A DNA stretch of 64,000 nucleotides from Topomyia yanbarensis (Eukaryota; Arthropoda; Insecta; Diptera; Culicidae), in contig NC_080672.1 of assembly GCF_030247195.1 (NCBI RefSeq), positions 188,177,201 through 188,241,200 of the forward strand. Reading direction: 5' to 3'. The notes below the pieces were generated by a model. It was not told where the DNA came from, made no database searches, and saw nothing but the letters and a program-made list of their open reading frames with translations. Below, piece after piece: positions 47,036 to 58,048 of the stretch (its first letter is position 1; each line of letters begins with the position of its first letter). The position numbers and the translations under genes were made by a program.

Positions 47036-47261
47036 TGAACCGCCCTTCCGTCGGTGAGCGTTTCTTTTGTAAAATAATTCAATACTAAGCCGTCCTTCCG
47101 TCGGCAATCGTTCATTTTTTTATGGCTAAACCGCCCTTCCGTCGGTCAGCTCATTTTTTTTGTTTTAATTGCAAAACTATACCGCCCTTCCGTCGGCAAG
47201 CGCATGGATTTTTTTTTAAAGCTAAGCCGCTCTTCCGTCGGCAAGCTTTCATTTCCTTTTG
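47036..47261. repeat. Degenerate tandem repeat, about 40-50 bp unit, left part
   Basis: Five units centred on CCGCCCTTCCGTCGGCAAGC and spaced 38-52 bp apart by T-rich linkers. The array resumes at 50558 beyond the histone block. Confidence 0.88.
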
Positions 47262-47679
47262 AAGTAGAATACTTCAAACGTTTCAATATGAGGTCCCGTT
47301 TCAAAAATTTCAGTTGAGAAATTTTCCCAAGTTTGAAATGCGAATATCTTCCGTTCTACTGATCGAAATCGCAATATTTTTGCACTATCTGATCGGAAAT
47401 TCGTGCACGTATTTCGTATTAAATTTCTAAATTAGTGCGACTACTATAAATAAACCAAAACAAGGGTTTTTAAGAAACCCTTCGAAAACAGCGATGAAAC
47501 TGCGCAATTTGCAAGCACATCTCACGCAGAGCCGTCAAAAAGGAGCATGTAAGCGTTTCATTACATACGGGAATGTTATATATACATGTCACGCGAGCTT
47601 GTTTTGTATCAGTGGGTGCTCGCTTACTACACGAGTAACATGCTCGTCCGGACGGTACAATGAGCGGTATCATGTTTGC

Positions 47680-47925
47680 GTTCCCTACCAAGCGTCATCG
47701 CAAGGTTCTTCGTGATAAAATCAAAGGAATCACCAAATTCGGCGTCTGGCTCGTCGTGGTGGTGTAAAATGCATTTCCGATTTAATCTACGAATGCTGAT
47801 GGTGTGCAGGAAAATGTCATTCGAGATGCCGTGACCTACACTGAACACGCCAAGCGCAAAACCTCAATGATTGTCGTCTATACTCTGAAGCGGCAGGGAC
47901 GCACTTTGTATGGATTTGGAAGTTG
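47680..47925 (+). pseudogene. Histone H4 pseudogene
   Basis: KRHRKVLRDKIKGITK, then after a damaged middle [34 protein letters not shown] and stop. It covers about residues 16-102 of H4. A stop and frameshifts lie in the segment corresponding to residues 35-60. The 3' hairpin is at 47960-47975. Confidence 0.9.
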
Positions 47926-47959
47926 AAAAGGTAGAACTCACTTGTATCATTATAAAAAA

Positions 47960-47975
47960 GGCCATTTTCAGGGCC
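47960..47975 (+). terminator. Histone 3' stem-loop of the H4 pseudogene
   Basis: GGCCAT-TTTC-AGGGCC, with one mismatch in the stem. Confidence 0.75.
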
Positions 47976-48222
47976 ACCAAAATCATTTCAAAAAATAAGT
48001 TTGCATTTTCTGTTTCATGGACTGTTTCTCCCTGGAGAGCAAGTTGGGTTAAACCGATAAATTATGATTTATTTCAGTACGCAAATTGCAAATATGGTCT
48101 GAAACAAACTGGAGTGAAGTGGAAAACATTTTTACTAGGCGCATTCAAAAAAAGGTTTCAATTCTCAAACATTTTACCAAGGTGCCGTATTACATTACTC
48201 TCTTTACCCTGAGTGTTCGATA

Positions 48223-48453
48223 ATCTCCGTATTGGAAACACAATTTCAATTTTGTTCTTGGGAAGCAGTACGGCTTGGATATTTGGCAACACACCGCCCT
48301 GAGCAATTGTCACTCCGGAGAGCAGTTTGTTTAACTTTTCGTTGTTACGAATCACCAGCTGCTGAAAACGTGGGATAATTCGTCTTTTTGTTGTCACGGG
48401 CAGCATTTCCTTCCAATTTAAACACTTTAGCAGCAAGGTATTCCATTACAGCT
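48223..48453 (-). pseudogene. Histone H2A pseudogene
   Basis: The minus strand reads [20 protein letters not shown], a frame change, then [21 protein letters not shown] and [19 protein letters not shown], i.e. the second half of H2A. The N-terminal half is missing. It diverges from the H2B remnant to its right, as in true H2A-H2B gene pairs. Confidence 0.9.
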
Positions 48454-48585
48454 ACTAAGTAAACGGCACTCCGACGCGTTCAACACAATTTCCTTTTGTA
48501 TCGACCAACGAAAGGGAGGAGCTGCGAAGAATACATATTGAGGACAACACAAAAAAGGACGAGCTTACGTTGTGCTGTGATCAGG

Positions 48586-48593
48586 TATAAAAA
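48586..48593 (+). promoter_or_regulatory. TATA box of the H2B pseudogene
   Basis: TATAAAAA in a 60-bp promoter segment that is repeated nearly identically before the second H2B at 49467. Confidence 0.7.
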
Positions 48594-48665
48594 CTCAGCA
48601 TGCTGTTGCTCACGCTCAGTTCGTTTGCAGCATCAGCATGCAGCAGTTCGTTCGCAGCATCGTAA

Positions 48666-49034
48666 CTGAAACTGTACATCTACATCTACAAGGTGCTGAA
48701 AGAGGTCCATCCAGATACCAGAGTCTCGTCGAGCATCATAAACAGTACTATGCTATATTTCACCCTAAGGAGGAAAATTTGGTAAAAAACCAAAATTTCT
48801 CACTAGGGTAAAATTTGTTGGTAAAAACCAGTCTTTGTACAGGAGGGCACATATATATATATATATATCATAAACAGATTTATTAGACATTTTCGAACGC
48901 ATTGCAAACGAGTTCTCCCGCCCGACTCATTACAATAAGCGCTTAACAATAACTTCCTGCGAAATTCAAGCCGCCGTCCGTTAGCTGCGGTCAGATGGCA
49001 TCAAAGCTGTTACCAAATACACCAGCTCCAAGAA
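48666..49034 (+). pseudogene. Histone H2B pseudogene 1, with insertion
   Basis: YIYIYKVLKEVHPDTRVSS, then a 121-bp insertion, then [26 protein letters not shown] and GIKAVTKYTSSK. Small deletions remove the LLLPGELAKH part. Hairpin at 49060-49075. Confidence 0.88.
48746..48866. mobile_element. 121-bp insertion with 11-bp duplication in H2B
   Basis: ATCATAAACAG is at 48735-48745 and 48867-48877, and H2B reads through if one copy plus the insert is removed. The insert ends in (AT)n and contains the repeated pieces CTAAGGAGGAAAATTTGGTA and ACTAGGGTAAAATTTGTTGG. An 11-bp duplication and a simple tail suggest retroposition of a short SINE-like unit. Confidence 0.72.
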
Positions 49035-49059
49035 AATTCCGAACACTGTTGAAACAAAA

Positions 49060-49075
49060 GGCCCTTTTCAGGGCC
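49060..49075 (+). terminator. Histone 3' stem-loop of H2B 1
   Basis: GGCCCT-TTTC-AGGGCC, a perfect histone hairpin. Confidence 0.88.
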
Positions 49076-49466
49076 ATCAATTTATCGACAAAGAATCGAA
49101 TTGAAATTTTGTTATTACAAGCATCAGAAAGTGGCTTGCCAAGAGCGTTCGATGGCAAGTGAGCTACTTGTCAACAATATCGTCGATTTCACGTAGAATG
49201 ACACAAAATAAGTTATCATTTGTGTGTTTGTTTACAGTTTCGTGTTTACTAGGCGCATTCAAAAAAGATTTCAAATCTCAAACATTTTACCAAGGTGCCG
49301 TATTACATTACTCTTTTTACCCTTAGTGTTTGATAACCTCCGTATTGGAAACACAATTTCAATTTCGTTCAAAAATATGTGGTCGACCAACGAATGGTGG
49401 AGCTACGAAGAACACATATTGAGGACAACACAAAAAAGGACGAGCTTACATTGTGCTGTAGTCAGG

Positions 49467-49474
49467 TATAAAAA
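49467..49474 (+). promoter_or_regulatory. TATA box of H2B pseudogene 2
   Basis: TATAAAAA with the same downstream ACTCAGCATGCTGTTGCTCA as at 48586, from a duplication of the promoter. Confidence 0.7.
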
Positions 49475-49550
49475 CTCAGCATGCTGTTGCTCACGCTCAG
49501 TTCGTTTCCAGCATCGGCATACAGCAGTTCGTTTGCAGCATCTCCCGCAA

Positions 49551-49652
49551 AATTCAAACCGCTGTCCGTTTGTTGCTTTCAGAAGAGTTGGCCAAGCACA
49601 CCGTCTCAGATGGCACCAAAACTGTTACCATATACACCAGCTCCAAGTAAAT
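49551..49652 (+). pseudogene. Histone H2B pseudogene 2 (C-terminus)
   Basis: [19 protein letters not shown] and [16 protein letters not shown] then stop: the last third of H2B, better preserved than copy 1. The preceding 45 bp join the promoter leader directly to the C-terminus, so the middle is deleted. Hairpin at 49675-49690. Confidence 0.9.
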
Positions 49653-49674
49653 TTCGAACACTGCCCAAACAAAC

Positions 49675-49690
49675 GGCCCTTTTCAGGGCC
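49675..49690 (+). terminator. Histone 3' stem-loop of H2B 2
   Basis: GGCCCT-TTTC-AGGGCC, perfect. Confidence 0.88.
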
Positions 49691-50361
49691 ATCAATTTAT
49701 CGACAAAGAATGATATTGAAGTTTTGTTATTACAAGCATCAGAAAGTGGCTTGTCAAGAGCGTTGGATGGTAAGTGAGTCACTTGTGAACAATACCGTCG
49801 CTTTCACGTAGAATGGCACAAAATCAAAAGTTATTTGAGATTTGTAGACAGTTTAGTGTAATGATTCAATTTACAAAAATTACGTTTTCTGACGTTTCGA
49901 TATAGCTGCTTCGTTTCAAAATTTTCGGCCAGAATGTTGCCTGTTTTGTTAAACATGAAAATCTGCTGTTGTACCGAATGAAAACCTTAGATTTTTGCGC
50001 TGATTGGAAATAGTTGTGACTAGTTGTGTAGAATGTAAAAATTACTGAAAATAACAGATTTTGTGAAAGCAGTGGTTGGTCCGTACAATTCGATTCCAAG
50101 CGAGCCAGACTAGTTTTCGTTGGAAGGTCCATCCCTGACAATAGAAATAAACTATTTTATTTTGAATTCACCTACGACTTCCTTGAAAACTGCACAGCTA
50201 AAAAACTTTTGGGAAAAACGCGCGAACCTAAATTTTCCACTATAATAAAAGCTAGTGCCCCCGCCGCACAGCATCATCAAGATTGATAGTATTTCAAGCC
50301 GGGTGGAAAGGGGGAAGGAGGTTGTAAGGCAATGGAAAATTTCATTACTTTATAATTGGCT
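49691..50361. other. Histone intergenic spacer, no gene seen
   Basis: A+T-rich sequence between the H2B 2 and H3 remnants. It has no frame with similarity to histone H1 or any other family I recognise. Confidence 0.5.
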
Positions 50362-50377
50362 GGTCCTGAAAAGAACT
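50362..50377 (-). terminator. Histone 3' stem-loop of the H3 remnant
   Basis: On the minus strand AGTTCT-TTTC-AGGACC, 3' of the H3 fragment. Confidence 0.7.
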
Positions 50378-50399
50378 TGTTGGTTTGTGGTTTATTTTG

Positions 50400-50557
50400 G
50401 GTCACAATTTAGGCCCGCTGGATTGCTGATAGCTGTGAATTTTTCGCAAGGCGACAGTTTCTGTTCGGTAGCGATGAGGCTTCTTAACGCCAACCGTGAC
50501 TGGAGCACTTTTACACGGCCTTCGTTGCCAACTGCTTGTGGGGAGCCTTTCTTCCGG
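50400..50557 (-). pseudogene. Histone H3 pseudogene (N-terminal tail)
   Basis: The minus strand reads RSTG.KAP.KQLATKA, then after a frame change KSAPVTVGVKKPHRYR and TVALRKIHSYQQS: H3 residues about 8-57. The core is deleted, so the tail leads almost directly to the stem-loop. The block edge lies in codon 8, next to the CCGCCCTTCCGTCG repeat. Confidence 0.88.
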
Positions 50558-50860
50558 TGGACCGCCCTTCCGTCGATTAGCTCATTTTTGTTTTAATTGA
50601 AAATTATATCGCTCTTCCGTTGGCAAGTTGGTATACAGGCTTAACCAACTGCTCTTTCGTCGGCAAGCGATCTCTTTTTTTCTGCAATTATAATGTAATA
50701 TTGTCAAACACAAAATGGCCGTCAAAACTAATTCGCACTTTCATCGGTAAGCTTCTCTCGAACTTTTCCTACAATTTCATCACCATTTCGAATGACAAAA
50801 TGGCCGCTAATTATAACTTATCTTGATAATTTTCGGAATAAAACTCGCTCTTCGTCGCAA
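50558..50860. repeat. Degenerate tandem repeat, right part
   Basis: CCGCCCTTCCGTCGATTAGC and four more degraded units. The first is most like the third and fourth units of the left part, including the TTTTGTTTTAATTG linker. Confidence 0.8.
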
Positions 50861-50920
50861 TTTGCAGTTTCATAACTGCAGCATTTTTGTTGATAAAATT
50901 ATTTTCTTACCTCATGGGAG

Positions 50921-50934
50921 CAGTTTCTGCGCCA
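50921..50934 (-). other. Primer-binding site
   Basis: TGGCGCAGAAACTG begins one base after the LTR end. TGGCGC at this place is the usual complement of a tRNA 3' CCA end in gypsy elements. I cannot name the tRNA with certainty (a serine tRNA is possible). Confidence 0.75.
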
Positions 50935-50935
50935 T

Positions 50936-52132
<1,197 letters not shown>

Positions 52133-52278
52133 ATAATTAATAGCAATAATGTTTCCAAAATCAATTTTCCTTACAGTTTCTTTTTACTTCAACTAGAAAG
52201 CTAAAACAGGAGAAAATCGCGCATTTGTTTACATTTTTTTTTAAATGGAGTCTTTTCGCACGACAGTACTGTCTTACC

Positions 52279-52588
52279 CTAGGGGCAGATCACTCTAAGA
52301 ATGTATAACGAATTTGCATCAAATTGAAAAAATGCATTTAATTTCCATTTTTGCATCAGCTTTGCACTGCCTCGCAGAAACGTTTAACAAACGTCCTACA
52401 CTGATCTACTTTGTTCGACGTTTTGTTAAATGTAGGGCTAGTTCTTCTGTAGGGTTTTGACGTCTTACACGCAACGCAAACAACATTGCACGCAACGCAA
52501 AATACATAATGAATTTCTATTTTGATGGAAATAAATGCATTTAATTTCGCTGATTTTTAAAAATGCATCGCGAGTGATCTGCCCCTAG
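52279..52588. mobile_element. 310-bp non-autonomous hAT (TSD GTCTTACC)
   Basis: TIR CTAGGGGCAGATCACTC on both ends; GTCTTACC lies at 52271-52278 and 52589-52596. The interior has repeated AAATGCATTTAATTTC motifs. Confidence 0.9.
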
Positions 52589-52599
52589 GTCTTACCCAT

Positions 52600-53684
52600 T
52601 TTTGGGATAATTTGTGGAATACGGTATACTTAATTTTCGGGTTGCCAGTATCAGATGAATACTACCCATTATCAACACAGAAAAAGTAATGAGATTAATA
52701 CTTAATATTTGAGTAGCAGCCATTTTCGTTTTTCTACCTAATTTTGAGTAGCCGGAACACGAACTTTACAATGAGCATATTTTACCCAAAAAATAGCGAA
52801 GACTACATATTAAGAAGACTGATATCTCTTTACTTCCCCCATACAAACGAGAAGCGACAGAGGTTACAGCGCCTCTATTGGAAGAAGGTAGGAAGCTTAA
52901 TGTAAAAATGTATATGTGTGTGTGCATCACTATGGAAAGTACCACCTTTACCCGCAAGAGGCGTTGCTGTTACTGTCTCCGGATTCTGGACAGAGTTGCC
53001 AGTCTTCTTGATATGCAGTCTTCGAAAATAGGTAACTTTGATTTTCAGTGTGGATTCTGATTAGAATAGGTTGTGTCACTGGAGCCGGAATACTAGCTAG
53101 ATTCTGTCAGCATTCCAACCAATCTTACTGGGCGCAAGGATGAAAAACACCGTCTTTTTGAGAACGGAAACACATTGAAAAATCGATCTATACTGAACAA
53201 CGTTTTAATGTACCAAAACGTTGTAACAGGTAAACTTTGTTGCAATATTGTATTTACACCGGTATCAAACAAAATACGCATGACCTGTGTCACGCCGATA
53301 ACTGGTAATTTTGACGTATAGCAAAAAACTTCTATCCAAACATTTGAAAAAGGCATAACTGTCAAACGTAAATATTGAGAAAATCGCAAAAGAAGTTTTA
53401 GTCCACTTCATTATAATCCTATTTAGAAAATTATTATTTTATTTTGATTGTATGTAAATTATGTAAATTGGACCATTTCCGGAATGTGTTTGACTGGGTA
53501 TCTGTGTCACCAAGAAAGTCTGCATCTAATATTAAGTCTGCAGATTTACAAACTGCTCAACCTAGAACTTACGCATTTATTACTCAAACTCGCAATCAAA
53601 CATCTCCAATCCGATTGGAGATAAACGACTGTGACGTCCATCCAGTATATCAATAGTTATGGGGTTTTCGATTGATTGACACCG
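52600..53684. other. No gene seen; one dispersed repeat fragment
   Basis: 53335-53450 resembles 21195-21320 of the Spy-like element (CATTTGAAAAAGG...AACTG and CATTATAATCCTATTTA), so it is a fragment of a dispersed repeat. Nothing else is recognised. Confidence 0.5.
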
Positions 53685-53804
53685 GTGTAGTGGAGTGCAC
53701 TAAAACTGCACCGTTTTTGCACTTTCTAGCAGAAGTGCAGAAAACTGGGTATGTTCCATTGACACTTCTGCTAGAAAGTGCAAAAGCAGTGCAATCCACT
53801 ACAC
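53685..53804. mobile_element. 120-bp hairpin MITE
   Basis: GTGTAGTGGAGTGCAC pairs with GTGCAATCCACTACAC, and an inner pair GCACTTTCTAGCAGAAGTG / CACTTCTGCTAGAAAGTGC is perfect over 19 bp. Target duplication not clear. Confidence 0.75.
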
Positions 53805-55298
53805 TACATTAGAAACACTCTTAGCAGTCAGTGTTGACAAATCTTGTACACAGTATTCAACATTTTTCGCATTAGGAAACTACAAGTGACACTTCCTTCT
53901 CATTCGGTGCATTTAAGGACATTATACATGCGAGCCACAACATAGCTGCTACGCCGCACACACCCCTCTTCCCTGCCTAACCATGTATCTGACATGAGCA
54001 AATATAAAAATACGTTTTTCAATACACTAACCTTGCTGGTGTGCCACGAAACTGCTACTTAAGGAAGCTAGAACATTTTTCTATGCAATCAATCCGAGTT
54101 TTTGACGGAATGCCATCTGTAGCTCCTATTTTGTGCGAAAATATCACCCCTCTTCACTTGGGGTTTCTTTTCGAAACACTTGTTTTTCTTCTCGTTTTCA
54201 TTGCACTTTTTCAAATGCACTTTATTCACACACCACTGCAAAAACACTCGCGAAACTTTAATCGTTTACTAACAAGACCTCAAATTTTCTACCAATGTGC
54301 AGATGTCCAAAGGAAAATGTTCGGAAACTCTCATTTGTGCGTTTGAATTTTCACTTCAGATTTCAGTTTTTCTCAATGTAAACAAGCGAGTCGGTTCCTA
54401 GCAATGTGGCTTCCACATATCTTCACCTTAAATATTGAAGTTTAGGCTAGATCTTTATTTAATTCGTGGCGTAGCATCTGTGAATTGCAGAGCCAAACAG
54501 TTCTTCTTTTTCAGGTTCTAGTTAATTACGTCCGCTTCATGGACCGGAGACCAACGGCTTTACTTCCGTTCCGAAGGAAGGAGTGACAACAGATTTTTTA
54601 ACCTCACAAAAATCTCATCGACCTAGGCTGGGACTGAACGCAGACCAACTGGGATGAATGGCGGTCAAGCTTACCAAATTCTACTTAACCGCACCCGTGC
54701 CGTCAGCCGAATAAATAAAAACAACTGAAGTTCATCATTACAAAATGATGACAAATATCACATCGGTATGGACGTCTTTGGATAGTGTGGATCTTTCGAC
54801 CAGTAAGTCCCGTCGGAAAATCAGCCAGCCAGAATTTCGGCTGTTTTCCGCTGGACTTATTAGGCGGGTGGTGTCGTTTATGTAAGGGCTGAGTGTATAT
54901 AAGGAGAGTTCCTTACATACACTCTGATGTAGGGTAATGTTTAGAATGCGATGTATGCGCTGTGTTGAAATTGTTTTTGCTTACCTGCGTAAATCTGAAT
55001 TCCAGCCAAATTTATTGTCAATGTCCTGATTTTTGAATATTGGATTCGTTTTATTCGTCCAATTTTCACCACGCTAGTCCGCGGGCATACCATCTAACTG
55101 TCCTGCAAATAGCCTTGCCTCGTTGGAATGCTTAGAAGTTTATACAAGCTAAATTCAAAAGAAATAAGATGGTATTAATTTTTTAATAGGATGACAATGA
55201 ATTTGAAACATCGTTTGCCGTTTTCTTAATGTTTACGTTTGGTAATTGGGCCCTTTAAAGATATTTGAATTTCAACTTATGTGGTTTTCGTTTGAGGC
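53805..55298. other. No gene seen
   Basis: A segment near 54530-54710 (ATGGACCGGAGACCAACGGC ... GATGAATGGCGGTCAAGCTT) reads like a dispersed mosquito repeat with weak tRNA-like character, but no clear boundaries are visible. Confidence 0.35.
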
Positions 55299-55380
55299 GA
55301 AACTGAGTCAGTTCCTAACCCCACCTGCTGTCAAAATGTATGAACTGACAGCGGTTGGGGTTAGAACCTGACTCAGTTTC
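55299..55380. mobile_element. 82-bp fold-back element
   Basis: GAAACTGAGTCAG.TTC.TAACCCCA occurs as an inverted pair around a short core that itself contains CTGTCA...TGACAG. Confidence 0.75.
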
Positions 55381-56277
55381 AGGTTCAAGCGAGATCGCCA
55401 TTAATTAATTCCGATTAATTCGGAATCACTAGAAAAACTGGTTTTTCTAGGAATCACTTACGTCCTATTTCTTCACTTGGATGAAAATCGGTTTCCGTTG
55501 AAAACCAGTTTTCGGCTGATTGGTTACCAGCAACCCGAAAACTGGTTTTCTGCGAAAACCTGTTTTCTTCCGGTGAAGAAATTGGTCGTTACTGCATTTA
55601 AGCTGGATTCCATTCAGAAATTTCATTGCATTTTTTCTTGACTTGCTAGACATGTGGTATCATTTGTAAAGTGAATAACGTTTTAAACGCGTTGGTTGCT
55701 ATTATCTGAAAATTTTTATTTACTCACCTGGATAAATCTTATTCGTAAACGATTTAGCGTTCAACGTTTGAAAGAGCCTTCAAACAACGCGTAAAAAAAT
55801 TCACCCACCACGCGGTTCGCAGTCCAACTTCTTTTCTGCCACTCTGTTTTTTCGTTGGAAGTGTTGGAATGATTTGGAACGGAAGTTCGTACACGCTAAA
55901 ATAAATTCAAACAAATTTGTGGATAATTTTAATAAACATTTTCGCTGGTTGCCAAACTTTGATACCAAAATTAATTCAAACGAAAAACATCTTTGAAATC
56001 AACAACAAAATTTGTTTAATATGAAGGTAAAATAGGGTTTATACACAATGGCGCTCCAAAATTTTATTGAAATCAATTACCAATTCAGGTAATTTCTACA
56101 ACATAATCGGTTTGTGTCAATAAAATTAATGTTTGTTTTGAACATAAATTTTGATTAAAATCCAAATAGAAATATATAACACAGAGAACAGACATCCATG
56201 ATCGAACAAAAATATTTAAAAAACGTGTGTAAACATTTGAATTAATATACGAAAAACACTAGCGCCGCCACACCAAC
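55381..56277. other. No gene seen; inverted AAAACCAGTTTTC motifs
   Basis: Several GAAAACCAGTTTTC-type inverted motifs lie at 55425-55575 and may be another fold-back repeat. The rest is A+T-rich and unassigned. Confidence 0.4.
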
Positions 56278-56447
56278 CTATCCCAACTATCCGTCAAATC
56301 GATTCCGGAACCGGTTCGAAATCCTGGATGGATTCAGCGTGGAATCTAGCTCAAAGAAAACAACCGATTCCGACTCTATCGGTTGACACATTTGAGCTGG
56401 AATTCATGCTGGAAGTCCGAATCGGTTCCGGACTAGTTTGACTGGGT
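56278..56447. mobile_element. Fold-back element with CCGGAACCGG termini
   Basis: CCCAACTATCCGTCAAATCG plus ATTCCGGAACCGGTTCG at the left end, and CGAATCGGTTCCGGAC plus GTTTGACTGGG at the right. The core CGATTCCGACT...ATCGG is also inverted. Related to the insertion at 57571-57731. Confidence 0.7.
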
Positions 56448-57424
56448 AGAGGAATAACCGCTGTCAATTCTGTCGAACTCAGCTACAAAAAAACATGACG
56501 ACAGTAGCGCACCTGGTTTAGATATCCAAACTACCTTCGAAACCGTTAGAGATTTTACACAAGTTGAATGCTGAAGATGGACGTCTGTTCTCTGTGTATA
56601 TAATAACTTCAACAAATTAAATGTTTTCAAGCTATCATATTCTAGTTTGAAACAACCGTTCTTCAGGTTTGAAATTCAACAAAATACTTTTTTGTTTTAA
56701 ACAAGCTTCATTTTTCTGTGTGTTGCAAGTGCATCATGTTGGAAGTAGCGCATCGGTATGCAAATGCCCTCTACTTTCGGTGATGGATTTGCATGAAGAT
56801 ATAACATTTATCGCTAGTTGGTTTTCTGTTTTCAAATGCAACGATAATATTAAACAAACAAGTAAAAAATCGTGATGTTCTTTCGGAACGGAATAGTAAC
56901 ATATGAGCGGCCTTGTATAACGATTTTTGCATAATCTGCATTGAACTTCGTTGATTGAATCGTCGACAATGCGGTACACATGATTGTGTATTTGTAATTT
57001 TTCTGGGCACTAGTAAAAGTATAAAAGAACCCTTGCCTACCTCTATAATCTGGAAAACTTGTCGTCGCTTCTACATCCAGTAGTTTTGAGATGGTTACGC
57101 TCAGTTTTGCTTCACCGCAAAGAAGCGCAAAAATAAACTGCCTATTGTTTGTGGCACTAAAACTGGATTCTAATCGCACTGCGCACTTACTACTCTTCGA
57201 TTTAATTCTTCTCATAGACTGGTTAGTTCGACTGGTCTGTCTATGAAAGTACCATCTCTATCACTTGAAATACATGTGTTTTGACAGCTCGCAGTTTTCA
57301 GTAGCAGTTTGATCACTCGCACTTTGAAAGTGCGGAGTCCAGGTTGGTGGGGAGTGCGCAATACTGTTTTTTTTGTTTGCTGTGTCGTTTGACGTCTAAG
57401 ACTGTTTATATGATCCATCTCGAC
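56448..57424. other. No gene seen
   Basis: Several overlapping minus-strand frames of up to 121 codons exist at 56734-57215, but none shows a domain or consistent codon structure. Confidence 0.4.
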
Positions 57425-57766
57425 GCAATGTACTGGATACTAAGGTGTGGCAATGCTGTATTGCTCTCTCGCTCAATTTCTGTAACTTTATTACGTAATA
57501 GAGTTCAACTCCATATATTTTCCATATATCTGTTGCCCACGTGCTTTACAGAGATCGAGCGAGAGAGCACCCAGTTAAACTCATTCCGGAACCGGTTCGT
57601 ATTTCTAAATGGAGTCATTATGGATTCCAAATCAAATGCAACAACCAATTCCGAATCAGAATCGGTTGTTGCATTTGATTTGGAATCCATAATGACTCCA
57701 TTCAGGATTCCGAATGGTTTGACCGGCCAATAGCTTTGCCACACTTTAGTATCAACCTCATTGATC
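57425..57766. mobile_element. GATACTAAGGTGTGGCAA MITE, copy A, with nested fold-back
   Basis: The inverted termini are GATACTAAGGTGTGGCAA/TTGCCACACTTTAGTATC. It is the same as copy B (57786-57957) except for about 160 bp inserted at GAGCGAGAGAG/AATAGC. Inner inverted segments CTCTCTCGCTC/GAGCGAGAGAG make the whole element one long hairpin. Confidence 0.85.
57571..57731. mobile_element. Nearly perfect palindrome inserted in the MITE
   Basis: The outer end CACCCAGTTAAACTC...GGTTTGACCGGCC is of the same type as 56278-56447. The core arms 57609-57655 and 57658-57704 pair over 47 bp with two mismatches (GGAGTCATTATGGATTCCAA...). Absent from MITE copy B. Confidence 0.82.
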
Positions 57767-57785
57767 TCGACGCAGGTTGTTTTGA

Positions 57786-57957
57786 TTCAATGTACTGGAT
57801 ACTAAGGTGTGGCAATGCTCTCGCTTAATTTCTGTAACTTTATTACGTAATAAAGTTCAACTCCATATATTTTCCATATATCTGCTGCTCACGTGCTTTA
57901 CAGAGATCGAGCGAGAGAGAAATAGCTTTGCCACACCTTAGTATCAACCTCATTGAT
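57786..57957. mobile_element. GATACTAAGGTGTGGCAA MITE, copy B
   Basis: Intact hairpin element of about 172 bp. It is the empty-site reference for copy A. Confidence 0.85.
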
Positions 57958-58048
57958 TTTGATTGATGAAAGTCGGTTCGCGTGCCCACTTTGTGTGCAG
58001 GACGGACTTTACTGTTGTCTGTTTTGGTTTTCAAATTGATCGTTTTGC

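Larger units (their letters stand above)
47262..50557 (+). repeat. Degenerate histone cluster (H4, H2A, H2B, H2B, H3) inserted in the intron
   Basis: The left edge (GTAGAATAC...TTTCAATAT.GGTCCCGTTTC) matches the left edge of the H3-array block at 23248. The right edge is in the H3 tail at about 50557. The gene order and divergent H2A/H2B pair resemble an insect histone repeat. All genes are broken. It splits the CCGCCCTTCCGTCGG array. Confidence 0.8.
46902..50910 (-). other. Putative first intron of gypsy gag, filled by insertions
   Basis: Donor GTAAG at 50910-50906 (minus strand) and acceptor TTTCACAG at 46902. Phases fit (ATG AG/G GAC). It contains a degenerate tandem repeat at both sides and the histone block 47262-50557 in the middle. 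Confidence 0.65.

Noticed and set aside
47036..47261. CRISPR-like array
   Set aside because: Repeats are degenerate, the spacers are T-rich linkers of similar sequence, and the genome is eukaryotic; this is an ordinary tandem repeat.
48158..48436. A new 92-residue protein gene
   Set aside because: It is the C-terminal half of a histone H2A pseudogene in reverse orientation.
56734..57215. Host gene on the minus strand (overlapping frames up to 121 codons)
   Set aside because: Three overlapping frames of similar length with no motif, no start context and no splice structure; likely chance.
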